A stretch of 64,000 nucleotides of DNA from Liriodendron chinense (taxonomy: Eukaryota > Streptophyta > Magnoliopsida > Magnoliales > Magnoliaceae), in the NCBI GenBank assembly GCA_003013855.2, contig ML058453.1, forward strand, positions 992,001 through 1,056,000, written 5' to 3'. The first letter of the stretch is position 1. The number at the start of each line of letters is the position of its first letter. Positions 35,528 to 44,960 of the stretch are shown piece by piece. The translations under genes and the position numbers were made by a program. Below the pieces are notes generated by a model, which did no database searches, had not been told where the DNA came from, and saw only the letters and a list, made by a program, of their open reading frames with translations.

Positions 35528-35920
35528 TATCCCCCCCCCCCCCTCAAAAAAAGAAAAGAAAAGGAATCATACGTGGGCACTTGTGTATAGTGTATCCTGA
35601 ATTTATGTTTTATAAATCTATAACCGTATGGTGATACTGGTAAGACAGGCTTGCTTATGCATTATTGAAACTTATTCCTTCATGCATATGTTTACATGCT
35701 GATTGTATCTAACCCCACGTGCATGAGGATGCCAGCATGCAATTTCTAATGCATATGGCAGTCTTGCCATACCATTATGTTTGAATTTACTCAGCGTGTT
35801 GCATTGCATGCATCCTAGTTGCCTCTAGCAAGGAAATCTGAAATACAGAGAGAACTAGAAAGAACTAAATTACCAAATTGTTGCTGCCTGAGGTCCTCGT
35901 GCATGGTGTTATTGTTGCAG

Positions 35921-36021
35921 ATGAAAATGCACCCGCCCAAAACCTCATTCCTCGGCAGCATCTCTGCTAGAGGCAGTCTTATATGACTTCTCCGACTGCT
36001 GATGAATATGTTGCCTATTGA
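35921..36021 (+). pseudogene. candidate terminal exon with one in-frame stop
   Basis: A pyrimidine-rich acceptor (TGTTATTGTTGCAG) ends at 35920. Taking the frame split across the junction, the following 33 codons read like a protein end (ENAPAQNLIPRQHLC, then TAG, then RQSYMTSPTADEYVAY and TGA at 36019-36021). The single TAG at 35968 suggests decay, or that the exon is not used. I do not recognise the family and see no upstream exon nearby. Confidence 0.35.
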
Positions 36022-37163
36022 AAACAGCTGATTTATTCAGAGGATCGGAGATCTTGGGATGTACATCTAGTTGGGTTCCTCTGACATGTCTGGTTGCATG
36101 AAGAACATCTTCAAATTGTTCAGTATCTCATTGGAGGAAGAAGCTTTTCTATCATCGCCGTTTTGTAGGGCTTGCGCGATCTTTAGAGGCTGCAATTCTC
36201 CATGTTTGGTCGTTGGTGGGGCCTGTCGGCCATCCACATTCTGGCTTGAGCTGCTATAGCAGGCTTCTGGCCGGCATTTTTTTGATGGTCTGATTGCAAG
36301 AATGTTGTTGCAGCCGAAAGTGACAATGCCGTGTAAGATTATGGAATTACTCGAAAATTTTCACCTGTGAAAGAAACTCATTTTTTTTTCCAAATCTGTC
36401 TTGATAGGATGCTGGGCCAGAGTTCATCCCTCAAAGTTGGGTCTGTACATGGTACCAGAGAGGCCCATGGTTCTGGGATCCAAACCATTGATACGATGGC
36501 CATGACCTGTTTTGTGCACCACAAAAAGGTCCGTACACCAATAATTCCCGAGGTTGGAAGAACCTAGTAATATAATATTTAGGTCTTGTTATATATATAA
36601 AATGTTAATTGTCAACTATTGCTGTATTTTCTTTTTTAAATGTACATTTGCTGGGCCACTTGTTAAAGGGTCACTATGGGAGATTGTGGTGCATGGGTCA
36701 TCTACAGTTGGACTCAAACGTGTGCTAATGGGTTCATCTCTTTTGTCAATTCAGCATAGGGAGGTTTAGGTGACGGATGCCACTCATTCGATGGATGAAC
36801 CATGACCACCCCTTTTGTGGGACCATCTATTTTCACCATCCGTTTGAAGGTCAAACAAGGTGAGGATTGGTCTCATGGGTGTGGTTTTTCTACCATTTGC
36901 GGTCCAATGGTATGGCCCGCCTGCAAAACAGACAACCTGGATTTGGCGGGTTGTGCGATTGCGTCTGAAATGGCAACAGAAAGTGGAGGCCTTATTTGGT
37001 ACCAGAATGCAGAGTTTCTGGAATTGGTTGAAACATTGGAAATATGACTTTGCTTGGAAGTTCCATCAGAGGCCTTGTTTGGTAACTGAATGCAGGGCTT
37101 CTGAAAATTTTATTTTTTTTTAATTTTTGGGGTGTGACTGAACCATGGTTAAATGACTCAGCT
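36022..37163. other. intergenic or UTR, no gene seen
   Basis: AT-rich with no domain-bearing frame. It may include the 3' UTR of the candidate exon at 35921-36021. Confidence 0.35.
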
Positions 37164-37288
37164 ACGTTTGTTTGTTTGTTTGTTTGTTTTTTTTTGACAC
37201 ACTCGCCACATGGGCACTCGATCCCCTGGTCTCAGTGTTGAAACAGAGACTGGTCTCAGTGTTGAAACAGAGACTGCCTACCACTGAG
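37164..37288 (-). mobile_element. tRNA-derived SINE, copy 1
   Basis: Read on the minus strand it starts CTCAGTGGTAGGCAGTC, a good A-box with the tRNA-like GGCTCAGTGG context, and has a GGGATCGAGTGCC B-box-like word. It ends in A-rich sequence with (CAAA)n. It is flanked by CCATGGTTAAATGA(C/T)TCA, at 37143 and 37289, an 18-20 bp target duplication with one or two differences. A 24-base unit (TCTCAGTGTTGAAACAGAGA...) is tandemly doubled inside it. Confidence 0.8.
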
Positions 37289-37605
37289 CCATGGTTAAAT
37301 GATTCATCTGCTTAGATCAACTTGTTTGTCCTTGAGTTGAATTACGACTGGCTTGAGTCAGGACTGAATCGACCCAACTCGCATGATGTGGGGGTTACTT
37401 GGTGTGTCAAACTGAATCGGTTCAGGATGAGTGAACTGCGACTTGGACCAATGAATTATATGAGACTCGTTGAGTCTTAGAACTATGGTCTTGAACTGAA
37501 CTAGATGTACATCCGATGAGAACTTTTCAACAATGTTAGCCCACGTGTGTCAGTCCACATGCGTGCAGAGCTGTACCCATACCAGTATGGTTAGGGAATG
37601 GATTT

Positions 37606-37940
37606 GGTGAGACCCCAGCCTCACCCAAGATGGTGCGGCCCTTACCATGGGTCCCACGTTGATGTATTCTACATCCGCTCTATCCATCTGTTTTTCCAGA
37701 TCATTTTAGGGCATTATCACAAAAATGAAGCAGATACAATTATCAGGTGGACCATACCATAGGAAACAGTGGTGATTGAACGCCTCACAATTAAAAAATT
37801 CTTACGGCTCACCTAAATGTTCCCTTAGTGTTTATTAGCCATCCAATCTGTTGACAAGGTTACATAAGGGGAAGGGGGGCTTCTGTTGCCCACTAATGGT
37901 CGATCACCACTGTTTCCGATGGTTTGGTTCACCCGATAAC
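37606..37940. mobile_element. foldback MITE, family 1 (partial copy)
   Basis: It contains the ordered family words GGGTCCCACGTTGATGTATT, CAGATCATTTTAGGGCAT, GAAGCAGATAC, GGTGGACCATACCATAGGAAACAG and CCATCCAATCTGTTGACAAGG. The right arm is short. It begins in CCTCACCCAAGATGG, shared with the copy at 47808-48258, so these two form a subfamily. Confidence 0.65.
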
Positions 37941-38034
37941 TGGATCCGAGTGAATTGCGAGCTGAGTCTTAAAACCATGGTCCCAACTGAACTAGATATG
38001 CACACAATGAGAACTTTTCAACAATGTTAGCCCA

Positions 38035-38110
38035 TAGCGAGTTGGTGTAAGTTGAAGGCTCGAAAAGGCTAAGGCCAAAAAGACACGGAGTGGCTAGGAT
38101 TGTCCTGCAG
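38035..38110 (+). pseudogene. RTE-type LINE C-terminal scrap
   Basis: Matches the RTE strip at 27235-27300: AAGTTGAAGGCTCGAAAAGG, then GGCCAAAAAGACACGG in place of GGCCTAAAAGGACATGG. Short and decayed. Confidence 0.4.
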
Positions 38111-38397
38111 CCACTAACACAAGAAGACATTGTTTGCGGTTGATGGCTTAAAATGTTCATTGATGAGATGGCTTAAAACGTGTTTCTACTGGTTTTTATT
38201 TTTTTTATTTTTTTTCCTTCTGGGCCATTCATTTTTTTGGGCTGTTGATATATCTGGGCCCATGATTGCTGGTTACCCCTTTGATCTACACACACCACTG
38301 CCATGGAACGCGTGCGCCAGCTCTCCTGTTTCCAGTAGCCCCCAGTCTCTTTTTCTGATATCTACTGCATTGCTCGGCCCACCTTTTTAGTGCCCCA

Positions 38398-39650
38398 GAA
38401 GAAAGGTGTGAGTTTGGGATGTGAGGAGTATGAATGTGCATTGGTTCTTTATCTGTAATTGCTTGACAAATCATGGAAGTCGATGTAGACATGGAAAAGA
38501 TTTATAGGCCATTGTTGGTTGAGGGGAAATTGGAGAGTTTAATTAAAATCAACCATCCACAGTGGGGCAAAGGTAACTGCTTGCAGTGGAACCATCAAAT
38601 CTATGGCTTACATACCATACCTGCTGGTGCGCTCCAAACCCTATTCTTGATCGCGTATTTTCTAGAACTTGATTCCTTAGTTACTAGAAATGGTAGTTAT
38701 ATGGATGAGTTGAAAATTAGCCATTGTATGGTTGGAATTGTTTCAGAATCATGTGGATGGTTGATAAGTTCCTGTGAATATAATCTGTCCTTAATCAGTG
38801 TACGTATGTATTACTCTTATTTTGTTTCGCTCTGAAAATCAAATTTAGTTGTAGACAGATTTTATTGAGTATTCTATTACATGCTGTGGATTTTTTTTTA
38901 GTAATCTATCCCGTTTTATAGCTAACTTGATTCGTTTTAAATCTACTTTGCAATGTGCTATAATTGAGTTGTGAATTGGGGATTCGAGTAGTCACTGCAT
39001 GTGAACTGGGGATTCAACTAGCCATTGCATGTTAATGTTGAGTTTGTAGACTAATTTTGGAACATTTGTTAAAAGAATGTAGTTGAGTTGTTGCCTTATT
39101 ATTTATAATAGCATACTGAGTGAAGATAGCCTCGTTTTAACACTGAGGTCATGGTATCGATTCCCATAGTAGGGTTGGCTAGCTAACATTGTGAGGTGAC
39201 TAACATGGGTGGATGGGTGTACTAACAATGGGGTGTTTGAACTAACCCATGCATAAAAAAAAAAAAAAAAAAAATTATAATAGCATACGTAATGTGCTAG
39301 ATGAATTGTAAGTCTAGGTCGACTTGTAGAATATCCTATCGCATTATAGCCTACACACAACACAAGTTGTGAACATTCCGTTTGATGAAGAGAGAGAACA
39401 GAAACTCAGTGGTGTATCCTAGCACAGCTGATGAGGAACTAACCCTCCAAATTGCAGTTGAGTTTCTCCCGAGCTCAAGTTGAATGCAACAACAAGTGCA
39501 ATTTAGAGCCTAGGCCTTGATGTGACTGCTAAGGAAATTATTATTTCATTATTTCCCCATCATTAGAGAAGTAATTACAACTCAATTCAATAGTGCACCC
39601 AAACAAACACTTTTTCCAGATTAGCTTTTGCATCATAGTGATTATACACG
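38398..39650 (+). repeat. segmental duplication, copy A
   Basis: Aligned with 46333-49040 in direct orientation, starting at AGAAGAAAGGTG(T/C)GAGTTTGGGATG and running to CCAGATTAGCTTTTGCATCATAGT. Similarity is high by eye, roughly 85-90 percent. Copy A has gained a SINE at 39117-39274, where copy B is empty. Copy B has gained a Tourist-like element and an L1, where A is empty. Upstream of the common start the two differ completely. No coding function is apparent. Confidence 0.85.
39117..39274 (+). mobile_element. tRNA-derived SINE, copy 2
   Basis: Flanked by TTATAATAGCATAC at 39103-39116 and 39275-39288, a perfect 14-bp target duplication. It has a B-box-like GGTATCGATTCC and ends in 20 or so A residues. 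The corresponding site in copy B of the duplication (about 47024-47040) is empty, so the insertion came after the duplication. The 5' A-box half is shortened in comparison with the SINE at 61271-61450. Confidence 0.85.
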
Positions 39651-40012
39651 CAAAGAGCTGCAAGATCCTAGCCGTCCAATCCTTGGTCTTTCCTGCACAT
39701 GAAGAGTAATTGCATGATCCTAAATAAGACATAACCAATATTCGTAGGTTATTGAGAACAATTCAATGAACCAACCGTTGATAAGATGGACACATATCCT
39801 AGCCGTCCCCTTAGGCCTCACAATAAATAGGAGTGATGATGGCGTGCAGACCAGGCTAGCATACTTCAACTTTTTTCCCGCTCTGGTGCAACACATGTGG
39901 AACATTCCCCCGTGCAAAAGGTGAATCAGGTTGATCTACGTATGAGGTGGGCCATATATGAACTTTGGGGCTGCCTTCCGAGGAAGCCGATTGCCCGGAG
40001 ACCAGGTCCCCA
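39651..40012. other. intergenic, no gene seen
   Basis: No supported coding frame or element termini. It lies between duplication copy A and the foldback element at 40019. Confidence 0.4.
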
Positions 40013-40018
40013 GTGATA

Positions 40019-40776
40019 GGAAACGGATTGCACCACTCACCTCCATGGTGTGTTGATGTTACCAAGTTTCTGTGGGCTCGATGTATGTATTATATCCACA
40101 CCGTCCATACATTTTACGAGATCATTTTCGGACGTGAGTCCTAAAATGAGGCAGATCCGAAGCTCTAACCGACTACACCACGGAAAGCAGTGGTAATTGA
40201 ACATCTACCATTGAAAACTTCTTGGGGGCAACAGAAGATTTGGATCAATCTGATTTCTTTCCCTTCATCCAGCTCATTTTAGGGCATGAGAACATCTACC
40301 ATTGAAAACCTCTTGGGGGTCACAAGTTTTGGATTAATCTGATTTTTTCCCTTCAGCCAGATCATTTTAGGGCATGAGATCTACTATTGAAAACTTCTTT
40401 GGGGCCACATAAGTTGGATCAATCTGATTTTTTTCCCTTCATCCATATCATTTTAGGGCATGAGAACATCTACCATTGAAAACTTCCTGGACACACGAGT
40501 TTTGGATTAATATGATTTTTTTTCCTTCATCCCCTCATGAACTAGTTTGATAACAAAGAAACATCATGGTGGGCCCTAAGAAGGTTTCAATGGTGGTAAT
40601 CATTGTCGTCGTTGCTTTCTGTGGTATTGCCCACTTGAGATTCGGATCTGTCTCATTTTGGGCTCATGACTTAAAATGATATCATCCAAATGGATGAACG
40701 GTGTGGATATACTGCATAGAATTTGGTGACGTCAATGCACCACCGAGGTTGGTGGCACACCATGCACTCCGCTTCC
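40019..40776. mobile_element. foldback MITE, family 1 (copy F3), with internal tandem expansion
   Basis: It begins GGAAACGGATTGCACCACTC and ends GGTGGCACACCATGCACTCCGCTTCC. GTGATA flanks it on both sides (40013-40018 and 40777-40782), the best target duplication seen for this family. The middle holds four tandem units of about 88 bp. Arms match those of F1 and F7. Confidence 0.8.
40199..40548. repeat. four tandem units of ~88 bp inside F3
   Basis: Units start at about 40199, 40290, 40378 and 40463. Each has ACATCTACCATTGAAAAC, a TTGGATCAATCTGATTTTTT-like stretch, CCCTTCATCC and ATTTTAGGGCATGAG. Other family-1 copies have a single unit at this place, so the expansion happened in this copy or its lineage. 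Confidence 0.85.
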
Positions 40777-40787
40777 GTGATATGAGT

Positions 40788-41806
40788 GTGAATTAGTTGT
40801 TACTGGGGTAACAACTTGGTGGGTGTTACCCTTAGAGTTGAGCATGAGCCAAGCCAGCTCGGTTAGCTCGCTCGATTTGGCTCCATTCAAAGGCTAGATT
40901 CAAACCAAGTTGAGCCATTTTTCCAAGCTCGAAATGATTTTCAAGCTGAGCTCGAGCTAACCCAAGTTTGATTAGGCTTGGCTCGAAGTTCGGCTCAATT
41001 GAGGCTCGATTTAGCTCAGCTTCAGAAGTGAACAAAGAAATGACAAATGAAATTCTCTATAAAAGTAAGTGGGGGTGTCAATGGGCTTTGGGCCCAATTT
41101 TAAACAATTTAAGCCCAACTTTTGGGCTGGGCCTACCAGGCTCGAACTTGGCTCTAATTAGGCTTGAACTTGCTCGAAAGCTTGGTCGAGCTAGCTCGAA
41201 CATTTCAGTCCAGCTCTAAGGTCGAGCCAAGCCGAACATAAGCTAGGGTGGTCATTGAGTGAGCCTAGCTTGAAGAGGGCTCAGCTCGGCTTGTGCTCAC
41301 CTCTAGTTACCTTAACAGTATGGGGCCCACCTTGATGTACTTTTTGTGTATCCACTCCGTCCATCTATTTTTTAATATCATTATAGGACGGTAAGACAAA
41401 GATTAAGGAGATCCAAATATCATGTGGACCGTACCACTAGAAACAGCATGATTGACCATTAAATTTTTTTTGTGGATCACAAAAGTTGTAGATCAAGCTG
41501 ATATTTGTATTTTCCGTTCTTCCAAATCTTCTTGACATTATAAGCATGTTAGATTTCAAATAAACATTATGAAAACCTTACGATAGGCTCTTTGGAATTT
41601 TTAATGGTGAGGCACTCAATGACCACTGTTTCGCATGGTATGGTCCGCCTGATATTTGTATCTGAATAATTTTTGGGACCATATCCTAAAATGTTCGGTA
41701 GAAACGGATGGACGGCGTGGATATACAAAAAATTCATCAAGGTCGGCCATAAGGTAAGGGTAAAACCCGCTAAGCTGTTAGCGGGGTAACACTTAATCCG
41801 CTCCCA
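40788..41806. mobile_element. foldback MITE (copy F4), split by a hAT-type MITE
   Basis: Ends are inverted: TGAATTAGTTGTTACTGGGG on the left and GCGGGGTAACACTTAATCC on the right, both with GGTAAC words. Inner arms carry GGGGCCCACCTTGATGTAC and TCATCAAGGTCGGCC. The left arm is interrupted at 40833-41305. This end sequence differs from F1/F3/F7, so it is a separate subfamily. Confidence 0.7.
40833..41305. mobile_element. hAT-type MITE nested in F4
   Basis: Starts TAGAGTTGAGCA and ends TGCTCACCTCTA. The flanks GTTACCCT (40825-40832) and GTTACCTT (41306-41313) make an 8-bp duplication with one difference. The interior is full of GAGCTCG/AGCTCGGCTCG words in both orientations. A related but less complete sequence lies at 43132-43750. 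Confidence 0.85.
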
Positions 41807-41811
41807 AGCGA

Positions 41812-42735
41812 TATACCTATTACCTGACTCTGTAGGTCCACCGTGATGTTTTGGTTTTATCTGCGCCCGTCCATCGTTTTGCCAGCTCATCCAAGGCATG
41901 AACCCAAAAATGAGGCAGATCCAAATCTCAAGTGGACCACACCACAGCAAACAGTGGGGGTAAAGACGCCCACTGTTGAAACCTTCCTACGGCCACCATG
42001 GTGTTCATTTGGGGAGCGGATTGCCTGTGACACCGGGCCCGGGCTGTGTGGGATCCACAGGGGTGTCCGTGACAAATCCACTATGTCCATCTGTTTTTGA
42101 GGACAAAGTTAGGACATGGTTCTAAAAATCAGGCAGATTCAAGACTCAGGTGGGCCACACCAACAAAACAGTGGGATCACCAACGTCCACCATTGAAACC
42201 TTCCTGGAGTTGACCATGATGTTTATGTGCCATCCAAACCGTTCAAAGAATTATTAACACTCAGATAAACTGTAAGAGGAAGTATCATCCTCATGCAAAA
42301 CTTTTATCACCGCTAAGTGTTCAATATCCACTGTTTCGTGTGGTATGGCCCATCTGAGTTTTGGATCTATATTATTTTTAAAATCCTATTGTGGTCTTCC
42401 AAAAGAGATGGACGTAGTGGATTTGTCATGGACATCCCTGTGGATCCCACACAGCCCTGGCCCTGGATGAAGGGAAAACACAAATATCAGCTTCATCCCA
42501 ATCCTCCAAGACCCCAAGAAGTTTTCCCCAAGAAGTTTTCTAATGGTAGGCATTCGATCCTCTTCTTTTTCCTGTGATGTGGTCCACTTGAGCTCTGGAT
42601 CTGCCTCAATTTTGGACTCATGCCATGAGATGAGCTGGCAAAACGGATAGCGAGTGGATAAAACACACATCACGGTGGGCCCACAGAGGCGGGTCACCAG
42701 GGATATCGCTGATGACCAGTCTCCAGGTAATCCGT
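41812..42735. mobile_element. foldback MITE (copy F5), split by another foldback
   Basis: Left arm 41812-42012 has GGTCCACCGTGATG and GAGGCAGATCCAAATCTCAA. Right arm 42467-42735 has GTGGTCCACTTGAGCTCTGG and CATCACGGTGGGCCCACAGA. The two arms are separated by 42013-42466, an independent palindrome. Confidence 0.7.
42013..42466. mobile_element. foldback element (copy F6) nested in F5
   Basis: Begins GGAGCGGATTGCCTGTGACACC, followed by GGGCTGTGTGGGATCCACAG, and ends with the complement CTGTGGATCCCACACAGCCC. TGACAAATCCACTATGTCCA on the left is matched by GGACGTAGTGGATTTGTCA on the right. Non-coding hairpin. Confidence 0.75.
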
Positions 42736-44264
42736 GTTCGACTGTCAAATGAATTCAATGGAGTGGCCCACCTTATGACTGAACTAGCTTGATCTCTCCA
42801 CCATATTATCTTCGTGAAGGGAATGACTTTTGGATGGCTCAGATGTCCAACACGAGTTACACTTTGACAAGAAAAAAGGATGCACCCTAGGCCGAACATG
42901 ATCATTCCCCATTAATAGACCACTGAGCCCAACTAATCAACGGTCCCAACGCTAAAGATGGGCCCACTCAAAGAAAATGATGAACTCGATCAAGGATGGT
43001 ATCTCCGAAAATATCCACCAAAGCAGCAGCAGCAGCAGTTATGCTCTTCCGGCGGAGGGATGAATCAAGCATCCAACGGTGAGCATTGGCCCTTGAGCAG
43101 CCAGCTGACGGTCCAAGGACCACTTACAACTAGAGGTGTACACAAGCTGAATCCGATCGAGCTTTGCCAAGCTCGGCTCGGCTTGGTCATCGAGTCTAAC
43201 TGGGCAGCTCGACTAGGTTTGGAATTTGGATGAGCTTTGGAGCCTAAATTCAAGCTTTCGGACATGAAGGTTTGAAGGGGCGGCTCTGTTGGTCTGGTTG
43301 TCTGGGACTGAGCATTCGTTGGCCGAGCAATGAGAGAGAGTGAGAGAGTGTAGGGGAGAGAAGAGAGAGAGAGAGAGCTCAGCCGAGGAGGTCAAGTTGG
43401 GTGTTGGCTGGCCAAGCGACAAGGGGAGAGATCAAAGATGAGAGAGAGAGTGGAAGCCGGACAGCTGAAAGGGGTCACTGTCAGGCCAGGCGAGGGCGAG
43501 TCGACGACTATGATTTGAGGGGGGGCGAGCGAGGACGCTCAAATGAAAAAAGAGATTATGTTTAGAGTGAGGGCGCTCGATTCTATAAAAAAATTTATTA
43601 TATATAATATATATTTTATATTTAAAAAAAAAAACAAACCAAACTTAGTTCGAGCCGAGCCGAATTGAGCTCAACCCAAGTTTAAGCTTGGCTCGAATTT
43701 TCAATGAGCCCATAAAATAGGCTCAACTTAATTCACCCTACGAATCGAGTTGAACCGATCTTATTTTGAGCTACGTACAACAAGTTTCATTCTCCTTAGG
43801 ACCACCATGACCCACAAATTTTCGACTACTCTAATAGAGTATGATACATGATACGTAGACACCGACAAAATTGTACACATGGGCCATGGCATACTTTAAA
43901 TCAAATTAAACTGACTAAATTTTCAAAACCCAAGTCGGTAAATCATTTCCTCAAAATCAGATTCTCTTAGCAATGCTAGCCTCTGATTGTCGGACACTTT
44001 GTTGAAATATGACCATTGGATATTTTTCAACCACAACCGTTAAAAAAGTCCACCAATCTAATGGTCAAATAATCAAATAGGCGTAAATTTTGGTCCATGA
44101 TAAGTCTAAGCTGGGACCATAGTTCAGACAGTTTAAATTGACTAACTTGCATGAGACATGCATGCATTTTCTAAGTACTTTCCAAGTGCTTGCGTATCAT
44201 CTAATTGCAGTTCGCCAGAGTATCAAAGCTTCACTCATTTCGGTAAGAAGTCCGAGGTCACAGC
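42736..44264. other. intergenic with a partial hAT-like copy and short purine repeats
   Basis: At 43132-43750 a TAGAGGTGTACACAAGC start and many AGCTCGGCTCG words recall the hAT MITE at 40833, but no matching end or 8-bp duplication was found. 43330-43450 is rich in GA/GAGA repeats. A short (CAG)n is at about 43024. No gene seen. Confidence 0.45.
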
Positions 44265-44782
44265 GGAAGCGGATTGCGTGGTACCTCCGGTGGTGTGTTG
44301 ATGTCACTAAGTTACATGGCCCTCCATGATGTATGTATTACATCCGAACCGTCCATCCATTTTTAGAGATCATTTTAGCTCATAATCTAAAAAGAAAAAA
44401 AGTATATCTAAAGCTTAATTGGACTACACAGAAAGTTGAAACCTTCGTAGGATACACCAATGTTTATTTGCCATCCAACTCTTCATAACGGACCTGTATG
44501 AAAGGAACAAAAAGGAACAAACAAATATCAGATTGATCTAAAAATTCTGTGCCCCCAAGAAGTTTTCAATCGTAGACGTTCCATCCCCACTGCTTTCTGT
44601 GGTGCGATCCCCTTGGGCTTTGGATCTGTCTAATTTCTGGTATAAAGTCATAAAATTATCTCGCCAAATGGACGAACGGTTTGGATATAACAAATATACC
44701 ATGGCGGGCCCCAACAGAACTTGGTGGCGTCAACACATCACGGAGGTCGGTGGTGTGTGGCACACCACGCAATCCGCTTACG
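44265..44782. mobile_element. foldback MITE, family 1 (copy F7), directly upstream of a gene
   Basis: Starts GGAAGCGGATTGCGTGGTACC and ends GTGGCACACCACGCAATCCGCTTACG, an almost perfect inverted pair of about 20 bases. The arms contain TCCATGATGTATG and CATACATC-like partners. Its right end is 178 bp before the ATG at 44961, so it lies where the proximal promoter should be. Confidence 0.8.
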
Positions 44783-44960
44783 CTCAAAGCCATGCATTCC
44801 TTGCTCTCCGATAAGATCTTACAGCTCGCTCTCTCTCTCTCTCTGATTGGAAACAGAGTAATTCGGGAATTCTCGGGATCGTGTTTGTTTGAATTCTCAT
44901 TAGGTTTACGAATCCGTTTATTAGGGTTTTGATTTCGTTTGTTAGGGTTTTGATTTTTTC
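44783..44960 (+). promoter_or_regulatory. short leader with TAGGGTTT boxes
   Basis: Between the foldback and the ATG lie a (CT)n tract and three TTAGGTTT/TTAGGGTTTTGATT repeats. The TAGGGTTT word (telo-box on the other strand) is common just before genes for translation and organelle-expression proteins in plants. No TATA word is obvious. The transcription start is not visible. Confidence 0.45.

Noticed and set aside
37195..37290. Functional tRNA gene suggested by CTCAGTGGTAG and a B-box-like word
   Set aside because: No acceptor or anticodon stem can be formed and the unit has a LINE-type tail and target duplication; it is a SINE.
41567..41950. 127-codon minus-strand frame
   Set aside because: Runs through parts of F4 and F5 foldbacks; same non-coding words occur in all copies.
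43132..43750. Complete hAT MITE
   Set aside because: Left terminus and subterminal words are present, but no matching right terminus or 8-bp duplication could be found.
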